Origin: Trichobilharzia szidati | Taxonomy: Eukaryota; Platyhelminthes; Trematoda; Strigeidida; Schistosomatidae | Assembly (NCBI GenBank): GCA_944472155.2 | Contig: OX235279.1 | Span: 47,093,564 to 47,157,563, forward strand | Length of the DNA stretch: 64,000 nucleotides | Direction of reading: 5' to 3' | Made by a program: the position numbers and the translations under genes | The notes under the pieces: generated by a model | Told to the model about the DNA's origin: nothing | The model's database searches: none | What the model saw: the letters and a program-made list of their open reading frames with translations, nothing else | Shown: one piece after another, positions 24,246-35,582 of the stretch | How positions within the stretch are numbered: the first letter of the stretch is position 1 | How the letters are laid out: each line of letters opens with the position of its first letter

Positions 24246-24690
24246 TTAACGCAATTTACTCAACACGATTGAGTCATTCCTATTGCACGTGTTTGCAGTT
24301 GATTTGATAAATAAAGCTTCCGTTATCAATCTCTCCCTCCACCCTGTTATATTAGATTTTAAAACTGTAATCTTATAGCATCCTATTGTATAGTTGTGTG
24401 TAATTGCATGTAGTGCTATAGCTGAACTATTCTCTAGATTTCTTATCTTATTAGGGTCAACTAATCTAGATTTTGGTAGGTTTTTGCGCTGCCCTAGTTT
24501 GACTGACCTCGTTCTACTACTGTGACCTATGTATTTAACCTGACAGTCAATCCACCAGGGTATTATATAAACTAAATTGTTTTGTTTAATTAGCTCTACA
24601 GTATCCTCTAACCAACAAAGCTTGTTTCTAATTGAGTTTGTGGGTTCAAATGCCACTTTTATCCCTACCTAACAATCTACAAAATAAATT
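24246..24690 (-). mobile_element. Penelope-like element, GIY-YIG endonuclease fragment
   Basis: The 136-codon minus-strand frame has the order of a Penelope-type GIY-YIG domain. LVYIIPW is the first tyrosine motif and VKYIGHSSRTRSVKLG is the YIG-x-T/S-x-R motif. SSAIALHAITHNY carries the conserved histidine. WRERLITEALFIK carries the catalytic glutamate, with a terminal TANTCNRND segment. These endonucleases nick the target for Penelope-like elements. No reverse transcriptase is found on the 5' side (24690-24810), so it is a 5'-truncated copy. An unusual WWID insertion follows the first motif. Schistosome elements called Cercyon are the likely relatives, from general knowledge. Confidence 0.8.
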
Positions 24691-24809
24691 TATATAATAC
24701 TGATGACTGCTATACGAGAAAATGTTTTTTTTCTAATACTTGAAGTTAGCGACAGCCAGGAACAGTGGATTGTGCTCACAAAATTGTAAGGTCGGATTTT
24801 CTCTCATTC

Positions 24810-24990
24810 CTTACTTTCCAAGTGGAGCATAAGACTTCTTGCTTTTAAGTCCCAATAGCGAAGTTGCCTTTTCTACTTGGTTAGTTGCCAGTCTCATCCC
24901 CAAATTTTCCGCGTTTAATATCAGCTAGTAAACTAGGCCGTACCTCCTAAGTGGCTGGTGAGCATTCTACCACCGGACCACCGACGCACA
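24810..24990 (-). mobile_element. SINE with tRNA-Gly-like head and RTE-like tail
   Basis: On the minus strand the head GGTGGTCCGGTGGTAGAAT (near 24970-24988) resembles the start of a tRNA-Gly. The body is short and diverged. The 3' end reads as the RTE-like AAGTCTTATGCTCCACTTGG terminus (near 24819-24838). It is related to the copy at 44764-44995, which has the same type of head and tail. Confidence 0.65.
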
Positions 24991-25077
24991 ACTACTTTAC
25001 ACCGGAATGAATGAGAATAACCAGACCAGCATATATCTGCAAATGACTGCACTGCGGTATTTTAGCGTTAAAACCAC

Positions 25078-25282
25078 TGGCCAGTATTTATTTTATTTTT
25101 TATTAAAGCTTGATTTCACACCGTATTTTTTGTACAGGTGTGGAATTTTCAGCATGGATATCGGTAGCCCAAATTTTGCAGGCCGACTATTGATATCGGG
25201 TGTGTGTCGGCCGGGGATCGAACCCCAGACCATGCTCGTGGTCGGCGAGAGTCATAACCACTGTGCCACCGACGCAGTATAG
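25078..25282 (-). mobile_element. tRNA-headed SINE (second family)
   Basis: On the minus strand GGTGGCACAGTGGTTATG gives box A and GGTTCGATCCCC gives box B. These are followed by a CCGATATC-type segment, GTCGGCCTGCAAAATTTGGG, and the CGGTGTGAAATC element before an A-rich end. It is the same family as the SINE in every tandem-array unit. It holds no hammerhead core. Confidence 0.85.
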
Positions 25283-25284
25283 GA

Positions 25285-25985
25285 ACCACAAAGGATTATG
25301 CTTAATGCGGTAAACATGACATCTGTCGATTAATCTGATCCTTTACTTTATCCGAATTCGTATTTAATTACATAGAGGTTGGCGTTAGGGAGGAGTCAAA
25401 TCACTCTATGTTCCTAGTGACATATACTGCCTGAACAACTTTCTACTAATATATGGTCCATCTGTATTTACTATACAAATAGCGGTGCTGGTACACCAAT
25501 AAGTCCGTGTTAACTAGAGAGGAAATCTTTTCCCATCCGTAGAATAAAACTTCACAGGTAATCAGTCACTCCTGTACTTAACAGTAAACCACAATAGGTA
25601 ACTTCATCACTGGATGACTATGGCCATTTCACTGTTGCTATTAGTGCAACTGATGCTGAAAACCCTACAACTGTGTATACTGCTCATAAAACGACGACAA
25701 AGCATCTAACTTATCTGGTTTGATAAAAAATCAAAACAAATTGTCCAAACTGGATCATTCAAAGATGATAACCCGATCGAGATGGTACTTACTAATTGAA
25801 TCTTGCCAGGCAAAATTTACTCCCACCACATATTAACATAAGATGATGGAAAGCGATAATCCCCGAAGAAACTAGGTATAACTGGATGTTTCCGCGTAAA
25901 CTGCAGGAACGAAAAGGTCCGGCTAGTCGATTACAAACAAATGCACTTAATTAAAGCCTACGTAAGCGACTCTTGATGTTTTCAT
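25285..25985. other. No recognisable feature
   Basis: No domain, SINE head or LTR is seen. Confidence 0.4.
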
Positions 25986-25989
25986 TGGA

Positions 25990-26270
25990 CGCATACAATT
26001 TGTTAATGCATGTCTTCTGCCCACTCCCCTGAGCTTCTCAAACAAGACTAATGTTATGTTGCGAAAGACACTGAAGGGTGTAAGCAGTCTTAAAGGGTGT
26101 GTTTTGACTGACCTACTAGCTGGCCTTGTCGTTAATAGGCATTTTGATTCTTCAAAGCAGTTAGCTATAATCACGTCTGATACTGAACATGCTTCATATT
26201 TGCAACTTCCTCCTTGTGTCTCTAAGGACTTTCATAAATATTTATGCTTGTACAGCAGAATATAAAAGTT
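25990..26270 (+). mobile_element. Non-LTR element C-terminal fragment
   Basis: A frame at 26056-26265 reads VVNRHFDSSKQLAIITSDTEH and LQLPPCVS. This parallels VVVDRHLTSCNKFAKGILSD and PQISPCISS in the minus-strand fragment at 61200-61423. The upstream PTPLSFSNKTNV segment parallels HPYFFLVCFKRT there. Both look like the C-terminal end of one LINE family. The name of the family is not known to me. Confidence 0.55.
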
Positions 26271-26399
26271 CAACTATATCAATTTATCACGGGTTTTGGG
26301 TAAAGACATAAATGTCAGAAAAGAGCCAACAAACTTTTTATTCTGTACGTAAACGGTAAAATTATAACCAGAATTATCGTTGTATATATTATTCTTTTC

Positions 26400-27310
26400 T
26401 CGAAGACTTGCAGGCAAAAACCAACAGACTGGCTGAAGAAGCAGTACAGACAGGATCCCAGGTGAACATGCAGAAGATAAAGGTGGTGATGTGCGTTGGT
26501 GGCACAGCGGTTAGGACTCTCACCGACCATGCATATAGCCCGAGGTTCGATCCCCTGCCGACGCACACCCGATATCAATGGTCGGCCTGCAAAATTTGGG
26601 CTACGGATATCACATGCTGAAAATTCCATACCTGTACCGAAAATACGGTGTGTAACCAACCTATAATAAAAAAAAACACAGCAACGACAAAACAGCCACC
26701 ACCAACGGGAGAGATTTGAATGAAGTTACTTCCTTCACTTATACAGGAAGCACAGTTTCCACCATAGACGGAACGGATGAAGGTGTCAAAGCCAGCCAGA
26801 CACAATCGGAAAGGCAAGATACACCTTCATCAATCTTAAATCGGTTCGGAAATCTGCACTCATCGCAAACAAAAAAATTCGGATTTTCAACACAATGTCA
26901 AGTCCCTTATTCTATATGGATCAGAAACTTGGCAAGCGCGTCACGAAAAGGATTTCCAACAGGCTACTGCAGACTTTTATCAACAACTGCCTTCGTTCTA
27001 TATTGAAGACCAAATGGCCAGCCAGAAAGAATTAGTAACAAGAAACTAAGGGAAAAAACTAACCAAGAACCCATCGTTCAACAAATATGTAGGAGATAAT
27101 TGAGAAAGATCGGGCATACACTGAGGAGACCGTCGAATGACATCGCGCGCCAGACCCTCCAGTGGGTGGTCGGTGCGAGGGAGACATAGAGGAGATAGTG
27201 CGAGATGAGAAACTATAGGCAGTCTTGGGTCCAGTTGAAGAGGATAGCAGAAAATAGAAGAAAGTGGAGATGTATTATTGAAGGCCTCTGTTCCACATTA
27301 TTATTCTATT
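26400..27310 (+). mobile_element. 5'-truncated SR2-like RTE, interrupted by a SINE
   Basis: It starts at LQAKTNRLAEEAV, equivalent to the region just after the RT catalytic box, and is cut at about 26486 by a SINE (26487-26687). It resumes with a degraded thumb region (GSETWQARHEKDFQQA, then FYQQLPSFYIEDQM). The 3' end near 27300 carries the GGCCTCTGTTCCACATTATT terminus and an ATT tail. It has stops and shifts throughout. Confidence 0.85.
26487..26687 (+). mobile_element. tRNA-headed SINE (second family), nested in an RTE
   Basis: Box A GGTGGCACAGCGGTTAGG (from 26498) and box B GAGGTTCGATCCCC (from 26541). The body is TGGTCGGCCTGCAAAATTTG, then GAAAATACGGTGTGTAACC, ending in an A run at about 26668-26681. 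It is inserted inside a truncated RTE, so it is younger than that copy. Confidence 0.88.
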
Positions 27311-27359
27311 GACTCGCAGTTTTCGCGGTTTTATTATTTTCACTACTTTATGCATTTAT

Positions 27360-27560
27360 TTATTTAATCATGAGGTAACATTAGTTAGAGAACCATTGGA
27401 AAACCTGGGAGTACTGCAGAGCTGTTTCATCGTAGTTTGGGACTCTTCAGAGTACGCACCCACCGGGATTCGAACCCAGGACCTTATGGTTACAAGGCGA
27501 GCTCGTATACCATTAAGCCACTGGGACCCAATCCAATGGCCCATGAATTCTAACTTCTGC
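27360..27560 (-). mobile_element. Hammerhead-type SINE (Sm-alpha-like)
   Basis: On the minus strand box A reads CAGTGGCTTAATGGTATA and box B GGGTTCGAATCCCG. The junction GGGTGCGTACT is followed by the intact core CTGAAGA and GTCC. The stem II partner reads CGAT rather than GGAC, and the cleavage triplet has become TGC. Head and tail are clear, but the ribozyme is probably inactive. Confidence 0.85.
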
Positions 27561-27715
27561 CAATTCACGACACAGCGCGACCACTAGCCAATGTCTTCGG
27601 CGAGTATTTGTACTCACACCCTACCTCCTGCACCCTACTGGTCACGACGCCTCACTAGAACCCCAGGTGACTACCTACCTGAATACGGCAAGTTGTTAGT
27701 GAGCATCTCATTGAT

Positions 27716-27939
27716 ATTCAAGTGTTGGTTTGTACGGATATGGTTGGTTACAGGGTTTCATCATGAGGTGACATTGATTAGAGAACCACTGGAAAACCTG
27801 GGTGCGTACTGCTGAAGAGTCCCAAACTAGGACGAAACGGCTGTCCAGTACCCCCTGGTTTTCCAATGGTTCTCTAACTGATGTCACCTCATGATGAAAT
27901 CCTGTAACCAATCAAATCCCTACAAACCAACACTTGAAT
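27716..27939. repeat. Long palindrome around a hammerhead core
   Basis: Left arm 27716-27811 and right arm 27846-27939 are reverse complements with only scattered mismatches, roughly nine of every ten positions. Both arms equal the tail of the hammerhead SINE (TTCTCTAACTGATG, CCTCATGATGAAAT), one copy forward and one reversed. The loop between them is the hammerhead itself. The normal tRNA-like head is missing and replaced by the inverted tail. RNA from this locus would fold into a hairpin of about 95 bp. Confidence 0.88.
27806..27851 (+). ncRNA. Hammerhead ribozyme motif (type I), core intact
   Basis: Stem I GTACTG (27806-27811) pairs perfectly with CAGTAC (27846-27851). Between them are CTGAAGA (27812-27818), stem II GTCC/GGAC (27819-27822 with 27830-27833), GAAA (27834-27837) and a very short stem III (AC with GT, loop GGCT). 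The cleavage triplet is GTC, ending at 27845. CTGAAGA fits the known consensus CTGANGA, so every core position is satisfied. Such self-cleaving motifs with a tiny stem III are known from schistosome satellite-like SINEs. Activity here is inferred, not shown. Loop-loop contacts on stem I, which boost natural hammerheads, may be altered because stem I is extended by the palindrome. Confidence 0.8.
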
Positions 27940-28047
27940 TTATTTATTTGTAAAAGGAGATAAATTCCTGCAATATATACAAAGCTAAAAATTTCATTCT
28001 GTATGGAAAATTATAGCTTGGAATAAAGTTATTATTATTATTATTAC

Positions 28048-28130
28048 TATGAAGAGTTCCAAACTAAGGCTGTCAAGTGATCTCCAGTTTTCGATGGTTC
28101 CCTAACTGATGCGAATTCGTAATCTGATCT
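28048..28130 (+). mobile_element. Hammerhead-SINE fragment
   Basis: It starts inside the core (ATGAAGA, then a stem II with a substitution). It has lost GAAAC and continues into the CTAACTGATGCGAATTCG-type tail. No tRNA-like head is present. Confidence 0.65.
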
Positions 28131-28879
28131 GGTATACAACTACAACTGTTTTGATTGATTGCGTTTTGACAGGAAGACGGTATGCCTTTGATTGACGACT
28201 GAACTTTCTTACGCACACTTTTTTTTGAGCAGACAGATTCATGTGGATTGCAGTTAACTACAAAGGTATTTTATTGAAATGTGTGTGTATAAAGAAAACA
28301 CACAACTGAAGTACACTTAAACTGCAGCATACAAAAACTGACATATATATTTTGTAATTGTCGACTATATTTGTACCGCACATATAACGCACAGTTCATG
28401 TGATAAATTATTCACTGTCTGTGTTCTTCAAATCAATATCATTTATTATTATTATTAGAAAACAAGTGGGTCGATATAGTAATAACAAACACATTACAAA
28501 CAAAATATTCCATGTACATACAATTTTCATATTCTAACTGTTTATTTTTTTTCGGAATTCTATAAGTTAAATACAACTAGAGCATGCAGAGACACAGTAG
28601 TGGAGAAAGTTTAGCATGGAGCAGGCGGAAACACATGCATACACACAGAGAGACAAACTACGAGAAGCAATCCTTCGATAAGTGACATTTTTCAGATGGT
28701 TATAATGCAGTCAGAAACCACACATACTGTGCGACAGCAATATACCTACGGTGTCATCCCCTGAACACATGTGAAGCGGTGAGCAGTAATTTGATTTGAA
28801 ATCTGTCTATAACGTGACAGATTGGCGTTAATTAATATGGTTTTCGTTGATGAATTACTATTGCATTATTCTCTGTCTG
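28131..28879. other. No recognisable feature
   Basis: AT-rich, no domain or SINE head seen. Confidence 0.4.
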
Positions 28880-29925
28880 GATTCAACATAGAACTTGGCA
28901 CCGAAGTGCAGCAGTTCGAGTTGCCACGTTCCAAATAGCACACAAACGTAGACAAGAAAATGAGTGAAGAGAATCAATAGAGTTTTGACAAGTATAAGAG
29001 TGAAACAGAATGAGTAATGGTAGAAAGGAATATGAAAGATTACAGAGACTGAATACATCTGCGTAAGCCGTTGACAACGATTTTGAGCCATGTCACCTAT
29101 TGTCTCCAGCCATTGATTCTTAGAGTCCCGAGGGCCCCGACCCGGAAGTCTGCATCTCCCTCCCTACCTGACTCAGTTTAACTGTCAAGGATTTCATGGA
29201 TTGATGCCATGTTTTTGTTTAGCCACCACTTACTCTTTTCCAACCTGCACCTATATCAGCTAGTAATGCCCGTCCGTCGGGGGAGGCGATGGCCAGGAAT
29301 GCGCAGCACGTCACCTAACCATCTCAATCTATGTAACTTTATAGCCTCTTCGATTGATTTTGCCTCTTTGCCCAACACTCTACGCCTAACGTCAACATTA
29401 CTTACCTTATTATTCCACCTAACGTGAGAAAGAGATCATATACATCTATGATCAAAGACAGTCAACCTTTTCATGTCTTCAACTCGTATTGGCCATGTTT
29501 CAGAGCCATGGAGAAGGACGGAGCGAACTACTGAGCAGTACACACGTCCCTTGCTTGATAGTCGGATGTCACGCCTACGCCCGAGCTTTTTGGATTCGTA
29601 CTGAGACTTCGTCACCAATCAATCCGTTGGTGCTGATACAACTACCCAAATAGGTGAAGTGGTCAACATGTTCTATCACTTCACTCCCTATCACTAAGCT
29701 AGGGATAAACGTAGTCCAGTCCTGCAGCAGCATCTTACAATTTACAGGGGTGAATCGCATGCCAAACATAGGAAGATTACTGCTCAAGGTGTTCAGAAGA
29801 CTGCATTTTGTCAACATCCTCCCCTAACAGGACTATGTCGTTCGCATATTCTAAGTCCATAAGACTATTCCCTGGTAACAAGTCGATTCCTAAGTCGTTA
29901 AGTTCAGTTAAGGATACTTGCATTA
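28880..29925 (-). mobile_element. RTE-type LINE fragment (Perere-3/SR3-like)
   Basis: The minus strand opens with LMDLEYANDIVLL, where the catalytic YADD box is changed to YAND. It then reads through GSCISTNGLIGDEVSVRIQKARA, RRRDIRLSSKGRVY, VRSVLLHGSETWPIRVED and VFDHRCI. The rest (28880-29430) is a degraded C-terminal region and tail. It is homologous to 1755-2775 and has the same 5' truncation zone. Frames at 29436-29618 and 29575-29817 are parts of one protein split by a shift. Confidence 0.85.
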
Positions 29926-30697
29926 TTCACCAGACTGCATAGTTCTGTATATCATCAGATGACACACAGACACACACACACTGATGAATAGACTTAACTC
30001 AAGGCCTTTCAACCACTGGGTCCAGGCTTGAAACTCTGCCTAATCTAATCTACTTCATATGGCGTAGAATCATTAGAATTCATTCAATAAAAGTGTGGCT
30101 GATAGCATAGTAAATGAATTCCGAATATAATTGATGGTTATGGAGATAATTATAGAGGCGAAACTTTATGTGGATAGTTTATAATTCTGGATAAACGTGC
30201 AAAACACTGTTAAAGCTCGGGAAGCATGTGACTCTTCGATACCTCAGAAGCAGGACAAAGATAATAAGTATTTAGTTAGTAGGAGTGTAGTCCAGAAAAG
30301 AAATAAACTATTCAACTGCCTAACAAGCAAGACTAAAGGTACCATTCATCACAAAGTACGACAATTGGACATCATTTTTTATTACAGCAGAATTCTGTCA
30401 GCAAATGGCACACAACGCTAAATGTAGCGTTATTCCACATCGGTCCATTGAAGCTTTGAATAGGTAGTCACATAGCAGACTTCTCTTTTAACTGCTTCGC
30501 TGAGGTAGAGGGTATCCGAGCCGTCTCACAACAGGATAAAACTGTCTACAGTTACGGACTTACAAAGTGCCAGCGTCAGTGTTCGGTTCTCCTCAAAGCC
30601 AATGTATAATTACCCGGTCAGTGAATATGTCATAATTGACCTTGAGTAGTTCACCAGAGGATCATAAGCCCTTGAAAAAGGGAAGGTTGGGCGCTGA
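29926..30697. other. No recognisable feature; left flank of the tandem array
   Basis: No domain or SINE is seen. The junction with the array at 30697-30698 is abrupt: unrelated sequence precedes the unit start. Confidence 0.45.
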
Positions 30698-30814
30698 GTC
30701 TGCAGCCTCAAACAATGAAACACACTACATCACCACTGAAACTCCAAAACATAGAAAAAAATAAACGTATTCTTCTGTGTAATCGGGAAGATACCGAAAT
30801 TCGAGAACGGATGA

Positions 30815-31360
30815 CGCTGAAAGGTTACGTGAATGCGAAACTGCGAGCAGACAACATTAGAGGAGAAGTCATCGTAGGTCGAGATGAACTAACGAAATGA
30901 ATGAGAGCGGAGAACTACTTGCAGATTTCTGCGCCCTAAGTGATTTAGTAACTGGAGACAGAACAAACACAAAGCGACATAGGTTTAACAAGATGAACAG
31001 ACTAAAATCTAGATAGACTTTATTTCAATCTAAAGAAAGTAGAAACGGAGCCAATTGAACACAAGGTGGAGAAGAAGAGCAAATGTGGGCTCACGCAATT
31101 ATTTAGTGAAAAGAACCTTCAAGATCAAGATAAAAGCCTTCAAAGGAGCTGGAAACAGACCGTAATTCAAGTTTACCACTTAGAAGATGAGAGACGAAGC
31201 TACAAACGACTTCAGGAAGAAGTTGGACACACTAAGCAACATCACCGAGTTAACCACACTAGAATTCTTTGAAAGTCATGCGTAGAGTAACCTGTACAGA
31301 TATTTGAGGCAAGAAATGCCTGAGTGCGGACACTTGGAAGCTGGTAGAAGATAAAGGAAT
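30815..31360 (+). pseudogene. Decayed RTE endonuclease segment in unit 1 (repeated in every unit)
   Basis: Matches to the RTE endonuclease and linker are recoverable across several frames. They include NAKLRADNIRGEVIVGRDE (GDMNAKLGADN-type motif), FKIKIKAFKGAGNRP and a RTLGSW segment at the end of the endonuclease-linker region. Stops and shifts are shared by all units, so the RTE had decayed before amplification. Equivalent segments lie at offsets of about 120-660 in each other unit. Confidence 0.75.
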
Positions 31361-31543
31361 TATGATGCAGGAAAAGAATCGGTGTATAAAACAACGAATT
31401 GTGGAGAAAGACAAGACAATCTCCCACGAAATACAGGCTACCTTGACAAAATTCGACTTAAGCCTATGTAAGACCTGGAGTTGGATTATTCCCCTGTCCA
31501 CCCCAAAATATTAGGTTGCATTACCATCATTACTAGTATAGAC

Positions 31544-31732
31544 CACGGTGGCACAGTGGTTAGGACTCTCGCCGACCATGCACATGGTCCGGGGTTCGAT
31601 CCCCTGCCGGCGCACACCCGATATCTATGGTCGGCCTGAATTTGGGCTACCGATATCCATGCTGAAAATTTCACACTTGTACTGAAAATACGGTGTGGAA
31701 TCAAGCTGTAAATCCAAAAAAAAAAAATTACC
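31544..31732 (+). mobile_element. tRNA-headed SINE, array unit 1
   Basis: Box A GGTGGCACAGTGGTTAGG and box B GGGGTTCGATCCCC lie within a head whose ends (GTGC-type and GCAC-type) can pair. The body carries GTCGGCCTGAATTTGGGC, and the end is an A run. It has the variant GGGCTACC and TTTCACACTTG. Confidence 0.88.
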
Positions 31733-32888
31733 GTGAACGTGGTATTATTGAAAGATATGAATGCACGAAAACAAGAAATAGACTCCACAATCAAGTACGC
31801 ATTATGCTGAGGTGATACTTTAGACAACTTTAAAGTATGCTGGTGACATAGTTTGTATGAAACAGGAGCATTAAAATGGGTACCATAGAGCTACTGGTCA
31901 AACGTCATGCAAATTTCAAGTTGAAATTATTGACTTAGTTGAAGAAGTAAGAAATAAAAGTTGTAAATTACGTAGTACTCAACGGCATAAAGGAAGAAAT
32001 GGTTAGAAATTTGATAAGGTTAAAATTGCTATTGAGTACTACGTCTGCAGCCTCAAACAATGAAACACACTACATCACCACTGAAACTCCAAAACATAGA
32101 AAAAAATAAACGTATTCTTCTGTGTAATCGGGAAGATACCGAAATTCGAGAACGGATGACGCTGAAAGGTTACGTGAATGCGAAACTGCGAGCAGACAAC
32201 ATTAGAGGAGAAGTCATCGTAGGTCGAGATGAACTAACGAAATGAATGAGAGCGGAGAACTACTTGCAGATTTCTGCGCCCTAAGTGATTTAGTAACTGG
32301 AGACAGAACAAACACAAAGCGACATAGGTTTAACAAGATGAACAGACTAAAATCTAGATAGACTTTATTTCAATCTAAAGAAAGTAGAAACGGAGCCAAT
32401 TGAACACAAGGTGGAGAAGAAGAGCAAATGTGGGCTCACGCAATTATTTAGTGAAAAGAACCTTCAAGATCAAGATAAAAGCCTTCAAAGGAGCTGGAAA
32501 CAGACCGTAATTCAAGTTTACCACTTAGAAGATGAGAGACGAAGCTACAAACGACTTCAGGAAGAAGTTGGACACACTAAGCAACATCACCGAGTTAACC
32601 ACACTAGAATTCTTTGAAAGTCATGCGTAGAGTAACCTGTACAGATATTTGAGGCAAGAAATGCCTGAGTGCGGACACTTGGAAGCTGGTAGAAGATAAA
32701 GGAATTATGATGCAGGAAAAGAATCGGTGTATAAAACAACGAATTGTGGAGAAAGACAAGACAATCTCCCACGAAATACAGGCTACCTTGACAAAATTCG
32801 ACTTAAGCCTATGTAAGACCTGGAGTTGGATTATTCCCCTGTCCACCCCAAAATATTAGGTTGCATTACCATCATTACTAGTATAGAC

Positions 32889-33078
32889 CACGGTGGCACA
32901 GTGGTTAGGACTCTCGCCGACCATGCACATGGTCCGGGGTTCGATCCCCTGCCGGCGCACACCCGATATCTATGGTCGGCCTGAATTTGGGCAACCGATA
33001 TCCATGCTGAAAGTTCCACACTTGTACTGAAAATACGGTGTGGAAATCAAGCTGTAAATCCAAAAAAAAAAAAATTAC
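32889..33078 (+). mobile_element. tRNA-headed SINE, array unit 2
   Basis: Same SINE as unit 1 at the same offset, with the GGGCAACC and GTTCCACAC variant and GTGGAAATC near the end. Confidence 0.88.
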
Positions 33079-34235
33079 CGTGAACGTGGTATTATTGAAA
33101 GATATGAATGCACGAAAACAAGAAATAGACTCCACAATCAAGTACGCATTATGCTGAGGTGATACTTTAGACAACTTTAAAGTATGCTGGTGACATAGTT
33201 TGTATGAAACAGGAGCATTAAAATGGGTACCATAGAGCTACTGGTCAAACGTCATGCAAATTTCAAGTTGAAATTATTGACTTAGTTGAAGAAGTAAGAA
33301 ATAAAAGTTGTAAATTACGTAGTACTCAACGGCATAAAGGAAGAAATGGTTAGAAATTTGATAAGGTTAAAATTGCTATTGAGTACTACGTCTGCAGCCT
33401 CAAACAATGAAACACACTACATCACCACTGAAACTCCAAAACATAGAAAAAAATAAACGTATTCTTCTGTGTAATCGGGAAGATACCGAAATTCGAGAAC
33501 GGATGACGCTGAAAGGTTACGTGAATGCGAAACTGCGAGCAGACAACATTAGAGGAGAAGTCATCGTAGGTCGAGATGAACTAACGAAATGAATGAGAGC
33601 GGAGAACTACTTGCAGATTTCTGCGCCCTAAGTGATTTAGTAACTGGAGACAGAACAAACACAAAGCGACATAGGTTTAACAAGATGAACAGACTAAAAT
33701 CTAGATAGACTTTATTTCAATCTAAAGAAAGTAGAAACGGAGCCAATTGAACACAAGGTGGAGAAGAAGAGCAAATGTGGGCTCACGCAATTATTTAGTG
33801 AAAAGAACCTTCAAGATCAAGATAAAAGCCTTCAAAGGAGCTGGAAACAGACCGTAATTCAAGTTTACCACTTAGAAGATGAGAGACGAAGCTACAAACG
33901 ACTTCAGGAAGAAGTTGGACACACTAAGCAACATCACCGAGTTAACCACACTAGAATTCTTTGAAAGTCATGCGTAGAGTAACCTGTACAGATATTTGAG
34001 GCAAGAAATGCCTGAGTGCGGACACTTGGAAGCTGGTAGAAGATAAAGGAATTATGATGCAGGAAAAGAATCGGTGTATAAAACAACGAATTGTGGAGAA
34101 AGACAAGACAATCTCCCACGAAATACAGGCTACCTTGACAAAATTCGACTTAAGCCTATGTAAGACCTGGAGTTGGATTATTCCCCTGTCCACCCCAAAA
34201 TATTAGGTTGCATTACCATCATTACTAGTATAGAC

Positions 34236-34424
34236 CACGGTGGCACAGTGGTTAGGACTCTCGCCGACCATGCACATGGTCCGGGGTTCGATCCCCTGCC
34301 GGCGCACACCCGATATCTATGGTCGGCCTGAATTTGGGCAACCGATATCCATGCTGAAAGTTCCACACTTGTACTGAAAATACGGTGTGGAAATCAAGCT
34401 GTAAATCAAAAAAAAAAAAAATTA
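34236..34424 (+). mobile_element. tRNA-headed SINE, array unit 3
   Basis: Same variant as unit 2, with a longer uninterrupted A run. Confidence 0.88.
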
Positions 34425-35582
34425 CCGTGAACGTGGTATTATTGAAAGATATGAATGCACGAAAACAAGAAATAGACTCCACAATCAAGTACGCATTATG
34501 CTGAGGTGATACTTTAGACAACTTTAAAGTATGCTGGTGACATAGTTTGTATGAAACAGGAGCATTAAAATGGGTACCATAGAGCTACTGGTCAAACGTC
34601 ATGCAAATTTCAAGTTGAAATTATTGACTTAGTTGAAGAAGTAAGAAATAAAAGTTGTAAATTACGTAGTACTCAACGGCATAAAGGAAGAAATGGTTAG
34701 AAATTTGATAAGGTTAAAATTGCTATTGAGTACTACGTCTGCAGCCTCAAACAATGAAACACACTACATCACCACTGAAACTCCAAAACATAGAAAAAAA
34801 TAAACGTATTCTTCTGTGTAATCGGGAAGATACCGAAATTCGAGAACGGATGACGCTGAAAGGTTACGTGAATGCGAAACTGCGAGCAGACAACATTAGA
34901 GGAGAAGTCATCGTAGGTCGAGATGAACTAACGAAATGAATGAGAGCGGAGAACTACTTGCAGATTTCTGCGCCCTAAGTGATTTAGTAACTGGAGACAG
35001 AACAAACACAAAGCGACATAGGTTTAACAAGATGAACAGACTAAAATCTAGATAGACTTTATTTCAATCTAAAGAAAGTAGAAACGGAGCCAATTGAACA
35101 CAAGGTGGAGAAGAAGAGCAAATGTGGGCTCACGCAATTATTTAGTGAAAAGAACCTTCAAGATCAAGATAAAAGCCTTCAAAGGAGCTGGAAACAGACC
35201 GTAATTCAAGTTTACCACTTAGAAGATGAGAGACGAAGCTACAAACGACTTCAGGAAGAAGTTGGACACACTAAGCAACATCACCGAGTTAACCACACTA
35301 GAATTCTTTGAAAGTCATGCGTAGAGTAACCTGTACAGATATTTGAGGCAAGAAATGCCTGAGTGCGGACACTTGGAAGCTGGTAGAAGATAAAGGAATT
35401 ATGATGCAGGAAAAGAATCGGTGTATAAAACAACGAATTGTGGAGAAAGACAAGACAATCTCCCACGAAATACAGGCTACCTTGACAAAATTCGACTTAA
35501 GCCTATGTAAGACCTGGAGTTGGATTATTCCCCTGTCCACCCCAAAATATTAGGTTGCATTACCATCATTACTAGTATAGAC

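Noticed and set aside
31544..31620. Possible tRNA gene
   Set aside because: The boxes are good but the sequence continues into a SINE body with an A-rich end and occurs many times in the window. It is a SINE head.
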